The notes under the pieces: generated by a model
What the model was told of the DNA's origin: nothing
Seen by the model: only the letters and a program-made list of their open reading frames with translations
The model's database searches: none
Position numbers and translations under genes: made by a program
Shown here: one piece after another, positions 8,773 through 18,816 of the stretch
Layout of the letters: each line of letters opens with the position of its first letter
Numbering within the stretch: the first letter of the stretch is position 1
Source of the DNA: Limnohabitans sp.
GTDB lineage: Bacteria > Pseudomonadota > Gammaproteobacteria > Burkholderiales > Burkholderiaceae_C
DNA length: 64,000 nucleotides
NCBI RefSeq assembly: GCF_023910625.1
Contig: NZ_JAAVVW010000003.1
Span: forward strand, 1,860,001-1,924,000
Reading direction: 5' to 3'

Positions 8773-10212
8773 TCAACGCTCCCGCAAACTCTCTCTCGCA
8801 TGCTGCATGAGCGGCGTCAGGAAATACTCGATCACGCGCCGCTTACCGGTTTTGATCTCCACCGACACCGCCATGCCGGGGCTCAATGAAACAGGGGTGC
8901 CGTCCACATTGATGCTGGATTTTTCCATCTTGACCCGTGTCGAGTAAATCAGCCCGCGCTTCTCGTCGTTGATCGCGTCATGCGACACAGAAGTCACCTT
9001 GGCGTGGATGGTGCCGTACTTGGTGTACTGGAACGTCTCGATCTTGACCTCGGCATCCAGATTCGGTTTCACAAAGCCAATGTCTTTGTTTTCCAAGAAG
9101 GCTTCAACCTCCAGCGGGTTGTCGCGCGGCACAATGATCATCAAAGGCTGGGCCGGTGTGAGCACACCTCCGACGGTGTGAACCGCGAGTTGCTGTACCG
9201 TGCCGTCAACGGGCGAGGTCAGCCGCATCAGCTTGCCGCGCAAACCCGCCTTGAGCAGTTCTTGCTCCAGGGCTGCGACGTTTTGGTGGCCCTCGGTGAT
9301 GCTGTCCAGGTTGATGCGCCGGGTCTCCGCCATCATCGCCGCACGCAGACTACGGGTGTCTCTTAACGCGGCCTCAATCTCCTTGAGTCGACTGCGCAGG
9401 TTGGCCAGGTCCGCTTCCTGCTCGATGCGGACCTGTTCGCGCTCCAGATATCCATGTTTGGACACAAAATCCTGATTGACGAGATTTTTGAAGTCCTGCG
9501 CGCGTTGTCTGGCAATCGGCACGGTCTGCTCAAACTTGTTCACCAATTCCTGCGTTGAGCGTAGCTCAGCCTCGCGCTTGGCGGTTTCAGCCTCGATGCG
9601 GCTTTGCTTTGCGCTGAACTCGGCCATTTGCCCTGCCAGAAGGCGTTGCGCCTCGGCGAACTTGGCTTCGTCAACGCCGTTTGGGCGAATCAGTTTCAAA
9701 GGCTGGCCAGTGTCCAAAGCGGCCAGCATGGCTTGCCCGCGAGCCACTTGCAGCCGAACCCCCCCCAAAATACTCTGCAACCGTTCCAGGTCGGCTTGTG
9801 CCATGGTGGCATCCAGTTCAATCAGCACGTCACCAGCGCGGACTTGCTGTCCATCGGTGACATGAATGGCTTTGACGGTGGCAGTTTCAAACGGCTGGAT
9901 GGTTTTGGTGCGGTCATTCGGCACCACCTTGCCCTGGGCAGTGGCCACCACTTCGATCTTGCCGAAAATGGCCCACAGTAACGCCAGCACGGCAAACCCA
10001 ATCAGCATCCACATCGCAACGCGCGGCGCTGGCGAGACGGGCGTCTCCTGCAATGACAGCGCGGCGGGCAAAAACTGTGCTTCGTGCGGCAGGCGCTCGG
10101 TCGGCTGCATCTCGGCGCGGTGTTGCCAAGCATGGCTGAACGCAGCGCCGTAGCGTTTGAACAAATCGGCGAAGGCTTGCAGTAGCGGGGATTTTGAAAA
10201 GTTGATACCCAT
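8773..10212 (-). CDS. Type I secretion periplasmic adaptor (HlyD family)
   Basis: 479 residues: a short cytoplasmic N-terminus, one membrane span near residues 65-85 (MWMLIGFAVLALLWAIFG), a biotinyl-lipoyl-like beta segment (ATAQGKVVPNDRTKTIQPFE), long coiled-coil stretches (about 140-300), a second lipoyl half (LTSPVDGTVQQLAVHTVGG) and the AprE/HlyD beta-barrel C-terminus. Such proteins link the inner-membrane ABC exporter to an outer-membrane TolC. It starts 5 bp after the exporter gene on the same strand. No tolC-like gene is in the window. The substrate is almost certainly the adjacent RTX protein. Confidence 0.92.
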   Translation of the reverse strand: MGINFSKSPLLQAFADLFKRYGAAFSHAWQHRAEMQPTERLPHEAQFLPAALSLQETPVSPAPRVAMWMLIGFAVLALLWAIFGKIEVVATAQGKVVPNDRTKTIQPFETATVKAIHVTDGQQVRAGDVLIELDATMAQADLERLQSILGGVRLQVARGQAMLAALDTGQPLKLIRPNGVDEAKFAEAQRLLAGQMAEFSAKQSRIEAETAKREAELRSTQELVNKFEQTVPIARQRAQDFKNLVNQDFVSKHGYLEREQVRIEQEADLANLRSRLKEIEAALRDTRSLRAAMMAETRRINLDSITEGHQNVAALEQELLKAGLRGKLMRLTSPVDGTVQQLAVHTVGGVLTPAQPLMIIVPRDNPLEVEAFLENKDIGFVKPNLDAEVKIETFQYTKYGTIHAKVTSVSHDAINDEKRGLIYSTRVKMEKSSINVDGTPVSLSPGMAVSVEIKTGKRRVIEYFLTPLMQHARESLRER

Positions 10213-10217
10213 CGTCT

Positions 10218-12449
10218 TTACCCCTGCTGCAAGCTGTGCAGCCGCGCGTAGTGACCCGTAGAACCATCCGCTCTGGGGCGAAGCAAATCAGCATGCGTCC
10301 CCGTCTCCACAATATGACCACGCTCCATGACGATGATCCGGTTGGCGTCACGCACCGCCGATAGCCGGTGGGCGATGATGATGACTGTGCGGCCCTTGCA
10401 TATGTCCTTCATGTTGCCTTGAATGATGCGTTCACTCTCGTAGTCAAGTGCGCTGGTGGCTTCGTCAAAAATCAGCACCCGTGGGTTGGTCATCAGCGCT
10501 CGGGCAATCGCGATGCGCTGGCGCTGTCCGCCCGACAGCGTGGAGCCGTGTTCGCCCACCAGTGTGTCGTAGCCTTCGGGCAATTCCAGAATGAACTCAT
10601 GCGCACCGGCGAGCTTGGCCGCTTGAATCACCGCTTCCAGCGTCGCACCCGGATCGGCCAGGGCGATGTTGTCACGGACGCTGCGGGCGAACAACACGTT
10701 TTCTTGAAGCACCACGCCAATCTGGCGGCGCAGCGAGGTGGAGTCGGCCAGCGCCAAGTCCATGCCGTCCACCATCACCCGCCCACGTTCAGGCACGTAC
10801 AGGCGTTGCACCAGCTTGGTCAAGGTACTCTTGCCTGAACCGGAACGCCCCACAATGCCAATCACCTCTCCAGGCGCAATCTCTACCGACACGGTTTTGA
10901 GCACTTCCGGCCCGTCTGGCCGGTAGCGAAACACCACCTCATCAAGCGTGATGCGCCCGGCCAGCGGCGGCAGCGTGCTCTTGTTGCCCGCCACCTCGGT
11001 GCGGGTGTTCAAGATGTCGCCCAGTCGCTGAACCGAAATCCCCGTTTGCTGAAAATCCGTCCACAACTGGGCCAGCCGCATCACGGGTTGTGCCACCTGC
11101 CCGGCCAGCATGTTGAAGGCAATCAACTGGCCAACGGTGAGTTGGTTGTCAATCACCAGCAGTGCGCCGACGTACAGGGTCGCCACTGTCACCAGCTTAG
11201 AGATCAAAGTGACACCGCTGTTGGCAAAGGTGCCGACCGTGGCAGTCTTGAAGCTGGACGAAACGTAGGCGGCCAGTTGGTTGTCCCACTTGCGCGTCCA
11301 GTGCGGCTCCACGGCCATCGCTTTGACGGTGTCGATGCCGCTGATGGTTTCCACCAAAAAAGCCTGGTTCTCAGCGCCGCGATTGAATTTCTCGTTCAGC
11401 CGTGCACGCAGCAAAGGCGTGAACGCGGCCGACAAAATCACGTAGCACGGCAGCGAGATCACCACAATCAAAGTCAGCCAGCCGCTGTAGTACAGCATCA
11501 CTGCAATGAACACCACCGAGAACAGCAAATCCAGCACCAAGGTAATGGAGTTGCCAGTCAAGAAAGCGCGAACGTTTTCCAGTTCGCGCACCCGCGCCAC
11601 CGAGTCGCCCACACGCCGCGCCTGAAAGTAGGCCAGCGGCAGGCCCAGAAGATGCCGAAACAGCCGCGCACCCAGTTCCACATCAATGCGGCTGGTGGTG
11701 TGCGCGAAAACGTAACTGCGCAGCGCCGTCAGTGACACCTCAAACAGCACGACGACCACCAGGCCGACGCCGATCACGTCCAGCGTGCTAAAGCCGCGAT
11801 GCACCAACACCTTGTCCATCACCACCTGGAAGAACAATGGCGTGATGAGGGCAAAAATCTGCAACACAAAGCTCACCAGCAAGACTTCCAGCAACAGCTT
11901 GCGGTATTTGACAATGGCCGGGATGAACCAGGTAAAGTCAAACTTGGTCAACTCGCCCGCGACCGAGGCACGGGAGGTGAACAGAATCAGCTCACCCTTC
12001 CAGCGCGCTTGCAGTTCAGCCAGCGTCAGAGTCTCGGGACGACCAGCGGCAGGCGACTGGATCAACACCTGTTCACCATCCACGCGCGCCAGAATGAAGA
12101 AGTCCACCGATCCATCGTCACCCTGCCCGACGGCCACCGCAGGCAGGGGCGTCTTGGCCAGCCGCGCCACATCCGTTTTTACGGCCTTGGCCTGAAGCTC
12201 CAGGCGCTTGGCTGCCAGCAGCATGTCAGCAGTATCAAAGGGTCGTCCGGCTACTGCTAACTCATGCGTCAACTGATCTGCGTCGGCAGCAACGCCATGC
12301 AAGCGAGCCATCATGACCAGGCAAGCCAGACCTGAGTCCAACGAAGCGGCTGATGGTGACGCCGCTGGTACATCTGACCTTTGTTTTTGGGTTTCTCCGC
12401 CGACCGTCAGCCCTACATGGGATAGGCCGTCTTGAGGTACTTGTGTCAT
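10218..12449 (-). CDS. Type I secretion ABC exporter with degenerate C39 domain (HlyB type)
   Basis: About 743 residues from MTQVPQDGL; an in-frame ATG at 12482 lies inside a hairpin and is less likely. Order: C39-peptidase-like domain (about 40-170), six-span membrane domain (about 185-470), nucleotide-binding domain with Walker [13 protein letters not shown], signature [12 protein letters not shown], Walker [13 protein letters not shown] and H-loop IAHRLS. In true C39 peptidases the catalytic Cys sits in DCG; here the motif reads LDSGLACLV, and the His position is replaced (VDFFIL), so it should be a non-cleaving, RTX-binding domain as in HlyB. It exports the upstream-encoded RTX protein. 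Confidence 0.93.
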   Translation of the reverse strand: MTQVPQDGLSHVGLTVGGETQKQRSDVPAASPSAASLDSGLACLVMMARLHGVAADADQLTHELAVAGRPFDTADMLLAAKRLELQAKAVKTDVARLAKTPLPAVAVGQGDDGSVDFFILARVDGEQVLIQSPAAGRPETLTLAELQARWKGELILFTSRASVAGELTKFDFTWFIPAIVKYRKLLLEVLLVSFVLQIFALITPLFFQVVMDKVLVHRGFSTLDVIGVGLVVVVLFEVSLTALRSYVFAHTTSRIDVELGARLFRHLLGLPLAYFQARRVGDSVARVRELENVRAFLTGNSITLVLDLLFSVVFIAVMLYYSGWLTLIVVISLPCYVILSAAFTPLLRARLNEKFNRGAENQAFLVETISGIDTVKAMAVEPHWTRKWDNQLAAYVSSSFKTATVGTFANSGVTLISKLVTVATLYVGALLVIDNQLTVGQLIAFNMLAGQVAQPVMRLAQLWTDFQQTGISVQRLGDILNTRTEVAGNKSTLPPLAGRITLDEVVFRYRPDGPEVLKTVSVEIAPGEVIGIVGRSGSGKSTLTKLVQRLYVPERGRVMVDGMDLALADSTSLRRQIGVVLQENVLFARSVRDNIALADPGATLEAVIQAAKLAGAHEFILELPEGYDTLVGEHGSTLSGGQRQRIAIARALMTNPRVLIFDEATSALDYESERIIQGNMKDICKGRTVIIIAHRLSAVRDANRIIVMERGHIVETGTHADLLRPRADGSTGHYARLHSLQQG

Positions 12450-12474
12450 CAAACGCTGTTTCTTTATCAATATG

Positions 12475-12504
12475 CCCCCCAAGCCAGTGAGGCAGCTTGG
12501 GGGG
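12475..12504 (-). terminator. Strong GC hairpin between RTX gene and exporter genes
   Basis: A perfect inverted repeat CCCCCCAAGC / GCTTGGGGGG with a 10-nt loop lies between the RTX stop (12545) and the exporter start (12449). On the minus strand no U-run follows it, so it is more likely a partial (attenuating) or mRNA-stabilising hairpin than a full Rho-independent terminator. This would fit high expression of the secreted protein and lower expression of the exporter. Inference only. Confidence 0.55.
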
Positions 12505-12544
12505 GCTTAGGGGGGCCAAGACCGTGGCCTTGGTGACCGGCGGC

Positions 12545-15500
12545 TTACTTCCAGTTCGCGGCAATCACCGGATTCAGTGCCGTTTGATACGCTGTTGGGA
12601 TCGACGTCTGACCTGGGGCAGGCGGTGCAAAGCTGGCCATGGCGGAGACGAGGGCATCGACCTGGCCTTCGAGCAAACGCTTGCCGCTACCCAGATCAAA
12701 GCCATCGACACGATGAGCGGAATCGCTGTACCAATTTCTAACGGTCAACATGTCGTTGGTGCCAATCAACGTCAACTGGAGATCGTTGTCCATTCGCTTA
12801 AACCAGATTTGGTTTTCTGACACGCCAGCACCTATCACCACACGGTCGTTTTCGCTGCCCGTGGCGTCGTAGTTGTTGATGGTGTCCTTGCCCGAGCCCC
12901 TGCCGAACCGGTAGGTGTCGTTGCCCGTGCCGCCGTCCAGCGTGTCGTCGCCCGCGCCGCCGTCCAGCGTGTCGTTTCCTGCGCCGCCGTCGAGGGTGTC
13001 GTCGCCTGCGCCGCCGTCGAGGGTGTCGTTGCCTGCGCCGCCTTTCAAAACATCGAAGCCTGAGCCACCGCGCAGACGGTCGTTGCCTGCGCCGCCGTCC
13101 AGTACGTCGTCGCCGTCGGCGGCGTCCAGTAGGTCGTCACCGTCGCCGCCCTCCAGTATGTCGTAGCCGTTGCCGCCATAGAGCACGTCGTTGCCGTCGC
13201 CGCCCAGCAATTTGGATGCACGGGAGCCGGCAAAGAGTGTGTCATTACCTTTACCGCCGTCCAGTAAGCTCCTGCCCGAGCCGTAGATGGTGTTGTTGCG
13301 GTCGTCGCCGTTGAAGCGGAAGGTGAAATCGCCGGTATCATCGCCGGTGTTGATGACGCGCGACCTGATGGCCGCTGCATCCCAGGTCACGCCGTCGCTG
13401 AACTTGAACTGCTCGATTCTGGAGTCAGCGGAGTCGAAATATCCTTCCACAGTCAGCTGGTCGCTGGTGCCGTACTTGATGATCAGAGCGCTTCCCTTGC
13501 GTTCCAACGCGGTCAGCTCAGTGGATGCCACCCCGTCAAAACTCACCACATCGATGTCGCCAGCGGTGGTTTCGTATTCCCTGATGCGATCCTCGCCCGC
13601 GCCGACGGCGAACCGGTAGGTGTCGCTGCCTGCGCCGCCCTCGAGGTAGTCATTGCCTGCGCCGCCGTCCAGCACGTCGTTTTTGGAGCCGCCGTACAGG
13701 GAGTCGTTGCCGCCCAGGCCGTAGAGGCGGCTGTCGTAGGCGTCGAAGCCATTGAGCCAATCGCTACTGTCGCCTCCAGTGACATCAATGCGCGACATGA
13801 TGGCCGCTCTATCCCAGGTCACGCCGTCGCTGAACTTGAACTGCTCGATTGTGCCGCCACCGAAATAGTTGATAACCGCCAGCTGGTCACTTGTGCCGTA
13901 CTTGAGGATCAGTCTGCCTTTGTTGATATCGGTCCCCAACGAGGTCAGTTCAGTGGACGCCACATCTTTAAAGATCACCACATCAAAGCCACCGTTGGTG
14001 TCATTGTCTTCGAAGATTTCATCCACGCCCGCGCCGACCGCGAAGAGGTAGGTGTCGTCGCCATCGCCGCCGTAGAGGGTGTCGTTGCCTGCGCCGCCCT
14101 CCAGCGTATCGTTTCCGGCGCCGCCCCTTAGGTAGTCGTTGCCGTCGCCGCCATTCAATATGTCGTCGCCGTCGTTGCCGTAGAGGTTATCGTTGCCTGC
14201 GCCGCCCCGCAAGGTGTCTGCACCGGCACCGCCGGAGAGGGAGTCGTTGCCATTCCCGCCGTCCAGCAGGTCGTCCAGCTCGCCACCGCTCAAATTGTCG
14301 TTGCCTTCCAGACCGTAGATGCGATTGGTGCTGTCTCTGAAGCCAGAGATACTGTCATTGACGCCGAATATTACTGGGTTGTAATCGCCGTAGGTGGTGA
14401 CGCGTGCCTTGATGGCCGCTAAATCCCAGGTCACGCCGTCGCTGAACTTGAACTGCGCGACTGTGGACTGGTACTGATCCCAGCCGATGTTTAAAAAACC
14501 TTCCACGGTCAGCTGGTCGCTGGTGCCGTAATTGATGACCAAATTGCCGCCCCTGTTCTCCAACGCGGTCACCGCAGTGGACGCCACCCCGGCAAAGGAC
14601 ACCACACCAGTGCGAGCGGTGAGAGCGGTGCCAGTGTCGACGATACGATCCACACCCGCGCCAACGGCGAACAGGTAGGTGTTGTTGCCATCGCCGCCGT
14701 AGAGGGTGTCGTTGCCTGCGCCGCCCTCCAGCGTGTCGTCGCCGGCGCCGCCCCATAGTTGGTCGTTGCCATCGCCGCCCTCCAGCGTGTCGTCGCCGCT
14801 ATCGCCGGAGAGACTGTCGTTGCCTGCGCCGCCATACAATATGTCGTCGCCATCGCCGCCCAAGAGACTGTCGTTGCCTGCGCCGCCCTCCAGCGTGTCG
14901 TCGCCGGGATTTCCAAAGAGCCTGTCATTACCGTTCCCACCGACAATCGTGTCGGCCAGTACGGTACCGTAGATGGTTCCGCCGCCGTCCGAGCCGTTGA
15001 TGCGGTTGTTGTCATCGCCTATGTTGATGACGCGCGACATGATGGCCGCTTCATCCCAGGTCACGCCGTCGCTGAACTTGAACTGTTCAATTTTGTAGCC
15101 AGCGGAGCGGAAATACTCGCGCACGGTCAGCTGGTCGCTGGTGCCGTACTTGATGACCAGATCGTTGCCCTTGCGCTCCAACGCGGTCAGCGCAGTGGAC
15201 GCCACCCCGGCAAAGGTCACCACATCGGTGTTGCCAGCGGTGGGGTCGTAGTCCATGATGCTATCCACGCCCGCGCCGACGGCGAACCGGTAGGTGTCGT
15301 TGCCGATGCCGCCCTTCAGCACGTCGTTGCCGTCGCCGCCCTCCAGCACGTCGTTGCCGTCGCCGCCCACCAGGCTGTCGTTGCCCGCGCCGCCCTCCAG
15401 CACGTCGTTGCCGATGCCGCCGTAGAGGGTATCGTTGCCTGCGCCGCCCTCCAGCAGGTCGTCGCCGTTGCCGCCGGTCAGCGTGTCGTTTCCGTCGCCG

Positions 15501-17821
15501 CCCTCCAAAACATCATTGCCATTGTCGCCATAGAGCAGGTCGTCGCCTTCGCCGCCCAGCATGTCGTCGTTGCCATCGCCGCCGTAAAGGACGTCGTTGC
15601 CGCTGCCACCGTCCAGAATATCGTTGCCTGCGCCGCCATACAATATGTCGTCGCCGCCTTTGCCGAGAAGGATATCGTCGCCAGCGTCTCCTCTAAGGGT
15701 ATTTGCGCCCGCTGTTCCCACCAACAGATCCGCCAGCGCTGTACCAAGGGTAAGCCAAGAGCCTGCGGTGCGCACCGACAAGCTACTACTGTCTTTACTG
15801 TATAAACCTATGTCGGGCGCGGCGTTGATCTGGTCAATGAGAAAGCCGGTGGCGTTCCAGCCATAGTCGTTTTGCAGAAGATTTAGACCCGCTGCACTGA
15901 TAAACTCGATCAAATCGATGATGCCGTCTCGTGCATTGGTCGCAATGGCTGTGCTAAATGAAGCTTCTATTGACTGAGCATTGATCATGTCTGCCGTACC
16001 GATCTGGTACTGACCATAACGCGTTGGCAGCAGCAGCGACTCATAAGTGTCTGTTTTGAATCGCTCATAGGCCAATAAGATGCCGTCAACTTGATCACTC
16101 CGCAGCCTCACATAGACATTGCCAGAATTGGCGTCCAAAGCGGTGAGCCGGGCTTGCCCGGTGGTTCCACCATACGTGAATCCCATGAACCGCTCGACCA
16201 CGCCCAGCTTTTGGATAAAACTATCGTAGGCAGCCGTGCCTTGAGTCAGCCCTGTGAGCCGGTAGGTCAGTGTGACGCCGCTGCCAGAAAGAGCATTGGC
16301 TTGTTGCTGCAGCGACTGCATGTCGGAGGTACTGGCCCATCGCTCAACAAAGCCGTCGAGCATTTCTATCTGGCCTTGCCTGGTCTTCTTTTCGGCATAG
16401 GTTGCTACCCAGGCGCGCAGGTCTGGCGATAGGGTCATCGCGTCGCTCAAATCGCGAACGCGGCCTGAACCCTCCAGATTCGGCAAGGCATTTACTGCAT
16501 TGTCCTGCACAATCTCATCTATAAACTCCCGATGGAAGGTGTCAAACGCGAAGTCCAGATTTGCGACGATTCCTTTAGTGCCATTGGAGCGTGTGTAGAA
16601 GCCTGTCGCCGTTTGTACATTGCCATTGCCGTGATTGATGCGCGCGGCATTTGCGTCGAGACTAATCTCAATAATGTTATTTTGATTGAGAGTGGACAAC
16701 TCGTTCGCTTGGCTGATGCCATCCTGGTTCAAGTCGCGCCAAATGCGCAAGTTAGCAAACACGCTGTCTGCGGCGTTGATCTTGCGGTCATTGTTAGCGT
16801 CCAGATCTCGGAGTGCATCAAACCCGTCAGTGGCCAGTTGGCCATTGCGCTTTAGAGTGTCTACACCAAAGAGTTCACGCCCCGAATCGATGGTGCCGTT
16901 GCCATTCAGATCAAGCACCAGCAGCGCGTCGTCAGACTTGACCCAGCCAGTCCCCGTCTTGACGCCGTCCGCATCATGGTCGAACAAAATGACTGAGCCC
17001 CCGTCCGTACCCACGGTTTCAATGCCGTCGCCATCGAGATCAAGTACCAGTGGGTCTCGAAACCGCGAAGCAGTCGCACCATTGCCCGCATCACCGCCGC
17101 CGTCACCTATGCCCGGCCGCTTCTTGTTCTTGGGGTCGTCAGCGAAAAGAGCCTCCAAGTTGGAGGACCCCCAATCACCCTTGCCATCAAATACGATTTG
17201 CCACGACCGCCCGGACCCTTCGCCAAAATCATTGATGACACCGCCGTCCGTGCCAGCCTTGCCAGACTTTTCGGTGTTTATCCTGATGTAGTAGTTACCC
17301 GTTTTTGAATCTATTCCCAAATTCACTTGAACACCCGCCTTCGCTTCCAACTTGAATCCGGATTTTTCTAATACTTCAGCAAGCGCCATCAGACCAGTGG
17401 CGATGGCAGTACCACCGACGGCACTCCCCCCCAATGTGGGTACGGCGGCAACTGCCCCGGCTGCACCCACCACACCAGCGGCCGTCCTCAGAGCGGTCGG
17501 GCCATCCATAAAAGTTCCTACACCGATGGTCGCCTCCCCGCCCGTCAGTTTTCCTGACACACTGCCCTCAAGTAGGCCAAGTTTTGTGCTCAGGCTCATT
17601 GATTGGGACGGATCCTTTACATCCGAGCCGTAAGCCCTCATTGAAGTCTTGACCCCCCAGCCTATCTTCATACCAAATGCCCCAAAATTATTGGAATAGT
17701 TTTTGAATTGGTATTCCCCCATACCGTTTTCCCCGCTGCTGCTCGTGCCCGGTATGTGCGAAAGGTGCGCCAGGATCTTGCCTGAGTTTTTCAACGCGTT
17801 ACCCCAATTTTTGTTGCTCAT
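12545..17821 (-). CDS. Giant RTX calcium-binding secreted protein
   Basis: 1758 residues from ATG 17821, chosen because AGGAG lies just upstream; the frame extends 15 codons further. The N-terminus has no Sec signal, as expected for type I secretion, and includes a Gly/Ala-rich hydrophobic patch near residues 105-150. Two EF-hand-like calcium loops (LDLDGDGIETV, LDLNGNGTIDSG) lie around residues 260-320. From about residue 700 come five blocks of GGxGxDxLx nonapeptides, four of them alternating with a near-identical module ending in FKFSDGVTWD. The last block leads into a distinct C-terminal module (about 1650-1758) that should hold the secretion signal. Function unknown: adhesin, S-layer-like or toxin are all possible; no catalytic domain is recognisable. 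Confidence 0.92.
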   Translation of the reverse strand: MSNKNWGNALKNSGKILAHLSHIPGTSSSGENGMGEYQFKNYSNNFGAFGMKIGWGVKTSMRAYGSDVKDPSQSMSLSTKLGLLEGSVSGKLTGGEATIGVGTFMDGPTALRTAAGVVGAAGAVAAVPTLGGSAVGGTAIATGLMALAEVLEKSGFKLEAKAGVQVNLGIDSKTGNYYIRINTEKSGKAGTDGGVINDFGEGSGRSWQIVFDGKGDWGSSNLEALFADDPKNKKRPGIGDGGGDAGNGATASRFRDPLVLDLDGDGIETVGTDGGSVILFDHDADGVKTGTGWVKSDDALLVLDLNGNGTIDSGRELFGVDTLKRNGQLATDGFDALRDLDANNDRKINAADSVFANLRIWRDLNQDGISQANELSTLNQNNIIEISLDANAARINHGNGNVQTATGFYTRSNGTKGIVANLDFAFDTFHREFIDEIVQDNAVNALPNLEGSGRVRDLSDAMTLSPDLRAWVATYAEKKTRQGQIEMLDGFVERWASTSDMQSLQQQANALSGSGVTLTYRLTGLTQGTAAYDSFIQKLGVVERFMGFTYGGTTGQARLTALDANSGNVYVRLRSDQVDGILLAYERFKTDTYESLLLPTRYGQYQIGTADMINAQSIEASFSTAIATNARDGIIDLIEFISAAGLNLLQNDYGWNATGFLIDQINAAPDIGLYSKDSSSLSVRTAGSWLTLGTALADLLVGTAGANTLRGDAGDDILLGKGGDDILYGGAGNDILDGGSGNDVLYGGDGNDDMLGGEGDDLLYGDNGNDVLEGGDGNDTLTGGNGDDLLEGGAGNDTLYGGIGNDVLEGGAGNDSLVGGDGNDVLEGGDGNDVLKGGIGNDTYRFAVGAGVDSIMDYDPTAGNTDVVTFAGVASTALTALERKGNDLVIKYGTSDQLTVREYFRSAGYKIEQFKFSDGVTWDEAAIMSRVINIGDDNNRINGSDGGGTIYGTVLADTIVGGNGNDRLFGNPGDDTLEGGAGNDSLLGGDGDDILYGGAGNDSLSGDSGDDTLEGGDGNDQLWGGAGDDTLEGGAGNDTLYGGDGNNTYLFAVGAGVDRIVDTGTALTARTGVVSFAGVASTAVTALENRGGNLVINYGTSDQLTVEGFLNIGWDQYQSTVAQFKFSDGVTWDLAAIKARVTTYGDYNPVIFGVNDSISGFRDSTNRIYGLEGNDNLSGGELDDLLDGGNGNDSLSGGAGADTLRGGAGNDNLYGNDGDDILNGGDGNDYLRGGAGNDTLEGGAGNDTLYGGDGDDTYLFAVGAGVDEIFEDNDTNGGFDVVIFKDVASTELTSLGTDINKGRLILKYGTSDQLAVINYFGGGTIEQFKFSDGVTWDRAAIMSRIDVTGGDSSDWLNGFDAYDSRLYGLGGNDSLYGGSKNDVLDGGAGNDYLEGGAGSDTYRFAVGAGEDRIREYETTAGDIDVVSFDGVASTELTALERKGSALIIKYGTSDQLTVEGYFDSADSRIEQFKFSDGVTWDAAAIRSRVINTGDDTGDFTFRFNGDDRNNTIYGSGRSLLDGGKGNDTLFAGSRASKLLGGDGNDVLYGGNGYDILEGGDGDDLLDAADGDDVLDGGAGNDRLRGGSGFDVLKGGAGNDTLDGGAGDDTLDGGAGNDTLDGGAGDDTLDGGTGNDTYRFGRGSGKDTINNYDATGSENDRVVIGAGVSENQIWFKRMDNDLQLTLIGTNDMLTVRNWYSDSAHRVDGFDLGSGKRLLEGQVDALVSAMASFAPPAPGQTSIPTAYQTALNPVIAANWK
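12900..15720 (-). repeat. Internal RTX repeat blocks of the giant secreted protein
   Basis: At DNA level this region is a chain of 27-bp units encoding GGxGxDxLx, arranged in blocks around 12915-13275, 13600-13735, 14030-14310, 14675-14960 and 15280-15700. Between them, four copies of a longer module share a run encoding QFKFSDGVTWD (near 13381, 13813, 14425 and 15055), spaced roughly 430-630 bp apart. This suggests growth by tandem duplication. These are coding repeats, not a CRISPR array. Confidence 0.9.
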
Positions 17822-18115
17822 GATCTGGCTCCTGTTCAGTTCAGTTAAGTCGGTTAAAAAATGCAACAGCTTTGGGATCTTTGCCTGCTGAAAAAAGCCC
17901 CAGGTTGCATGCGGTTGTGAAGAAATTAACCATCAACGAACTTCAGTCTGCCGACTTTTTGTGACGGTTTAATGACGCTGTGGAAAGAATTTGCACGGCC
18001 ATTTCGGACAGTTGGGATCAACCTATTGCCGGCAGTTGACATTGCGTAAACCGTCTGCAAGCTAGACTGGACGCCAGTTTCAATGGATGCATTGGAGTCA
18101 CCAAATGGGTGAAGC

Positions 18116-18230
18116 AACAAACCCGGGCGCCCGAGCCACGCACTGCACACATACTGGGTTGGCAACCTGCGCCTGGTGCTGGACGTTGTCGTCTGCCGCA
18201 GCAAAAAACACAGCGCAGCCAAAATCACGC
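18116..18230 (+). mobile_element. Fragment of IS1380-like transposase gene
   Basis: The bases from about 18118 are almost identical to the complement of roughly 56520-56630, where the same text encodes YNPHKPGRPSHALHTYWVG and LRLVLDVV of a DDE transposase. Here the reading frame is lost after about 100 bp, so this is only a scar. No inverted repeats or target duplication are visible. Confidence 0.7.
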
Positions 18231-18534
18231 GCCCACTGCCACCTTGGCTACCGTCAGCCCAACTTGCAGCGGCAGGGTAACTGCCGGATTTAGGCTCAAG
18301 ACACCAGTTCAGCAGCAAATGTCCGGGTTCGGCTCACTTCTGCATGGAAATACTCATCCCCTCCCCTCAGGCTCATACCTCGGTGGACAAGGTTTCCGCC
18401 GTACAATCCAAGGTTTTCGCCTTTTAATTAAGGCAGCTTGTTATCCTCTTTTTAGTGACAAAGGGTCGCGGTAGCCTGCTCAAAAGATTGACGTGACTAT
18501 GCTTTGAACGACAAACAATGACCCTCTTGGCAAC

Positions 18535-18752
18535 TGTCGAATCCCGGATGACTGAATTGACTCAAAACGGTATCCGCTGTTCATGGCCAAAGAGGTCATG
18601 CGGCAGTTGATGGACAATTTTTGCGTCACCACAGCAGTCCAACCGGGTGCCTTGTCATGATGATTGCCTTGCACAAAAACGCACCTGCTACGCCCGCCAC
18701 CCGCGCGGAGATGGTGGCCAGCACGGAGACTGCTGCCACTTTGGCGATGCGC
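18535..18752 (+). mobile_element. 5' remnant of the IS481-type element
   Basis: Begins with TGTCGAATCCCGGATGA, a one-mismatch copy of the left inverted repeat of the two full elements at 36177 and 38570, and continues with the same leader and the first ~30 codons of the transposase (MMIALHKNA, then RAEMVASTETAATLA). It breaks off at about 18752, just before the toxin-antitoxin promoter. The rest of the element and its right repeat are missing, so the copy is dead. Confidence 0.88.
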
Positions 18753-18767
18753 GGGCCACCCCAAATG

Positions 18768-18798
18768 ATTACAATGCCATCATTGCAATCATTGCAAT
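18768..18798. promoter_or_regulatory. Candidate operator of the toxin-antitoxin pair
   Basis: Three copies of an 8-bp palindrome-like unit, ATTACAAT (18768-18775), ATTGCAAT (18782-18789) and ATTGCAAT (18791-18798), lie just upstream of the antitoxin start at 18817. ATTGCAAT is self-complementary. Ribbon-helix-helix antitoxins of the FitA/VapB type bind such repeats for autoregulation, so this is the likely operator (inference). Confidence 0.55.
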
Positions 18799-18816
18799 CA
18801 AATTAAGGGGCGCAAA

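Larger units (their letters stand above)
17822..18816. other. Intergenic region with IS remnants between RTX gene and toxin-antitoxin pair
   Basis: About 1 kb without an intact gene. The right flank of the RTX gene (17822-18110) should hold its promoter, which I cannot pin down. 18116-18230 and 18535-18752 are IS remnants listed separately. 18235-18534 shows no gene or clear motif. 18760-18816 is the toxin-antitoxin promoter and operator region. Confidence 0.55.

Noticed and set aside
12900-15720. Regularly spaced short repeats resembling an array
   Set aside because: The period is that of GGxGxDxLx nonapeptide coding units with no unique spacers; not CRISPR.
14759-15805. Plus-strand 348-codon frame across the RTX repeats
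   Set aside because: Val/Ala-rich shadow of the repeat-coding strand.
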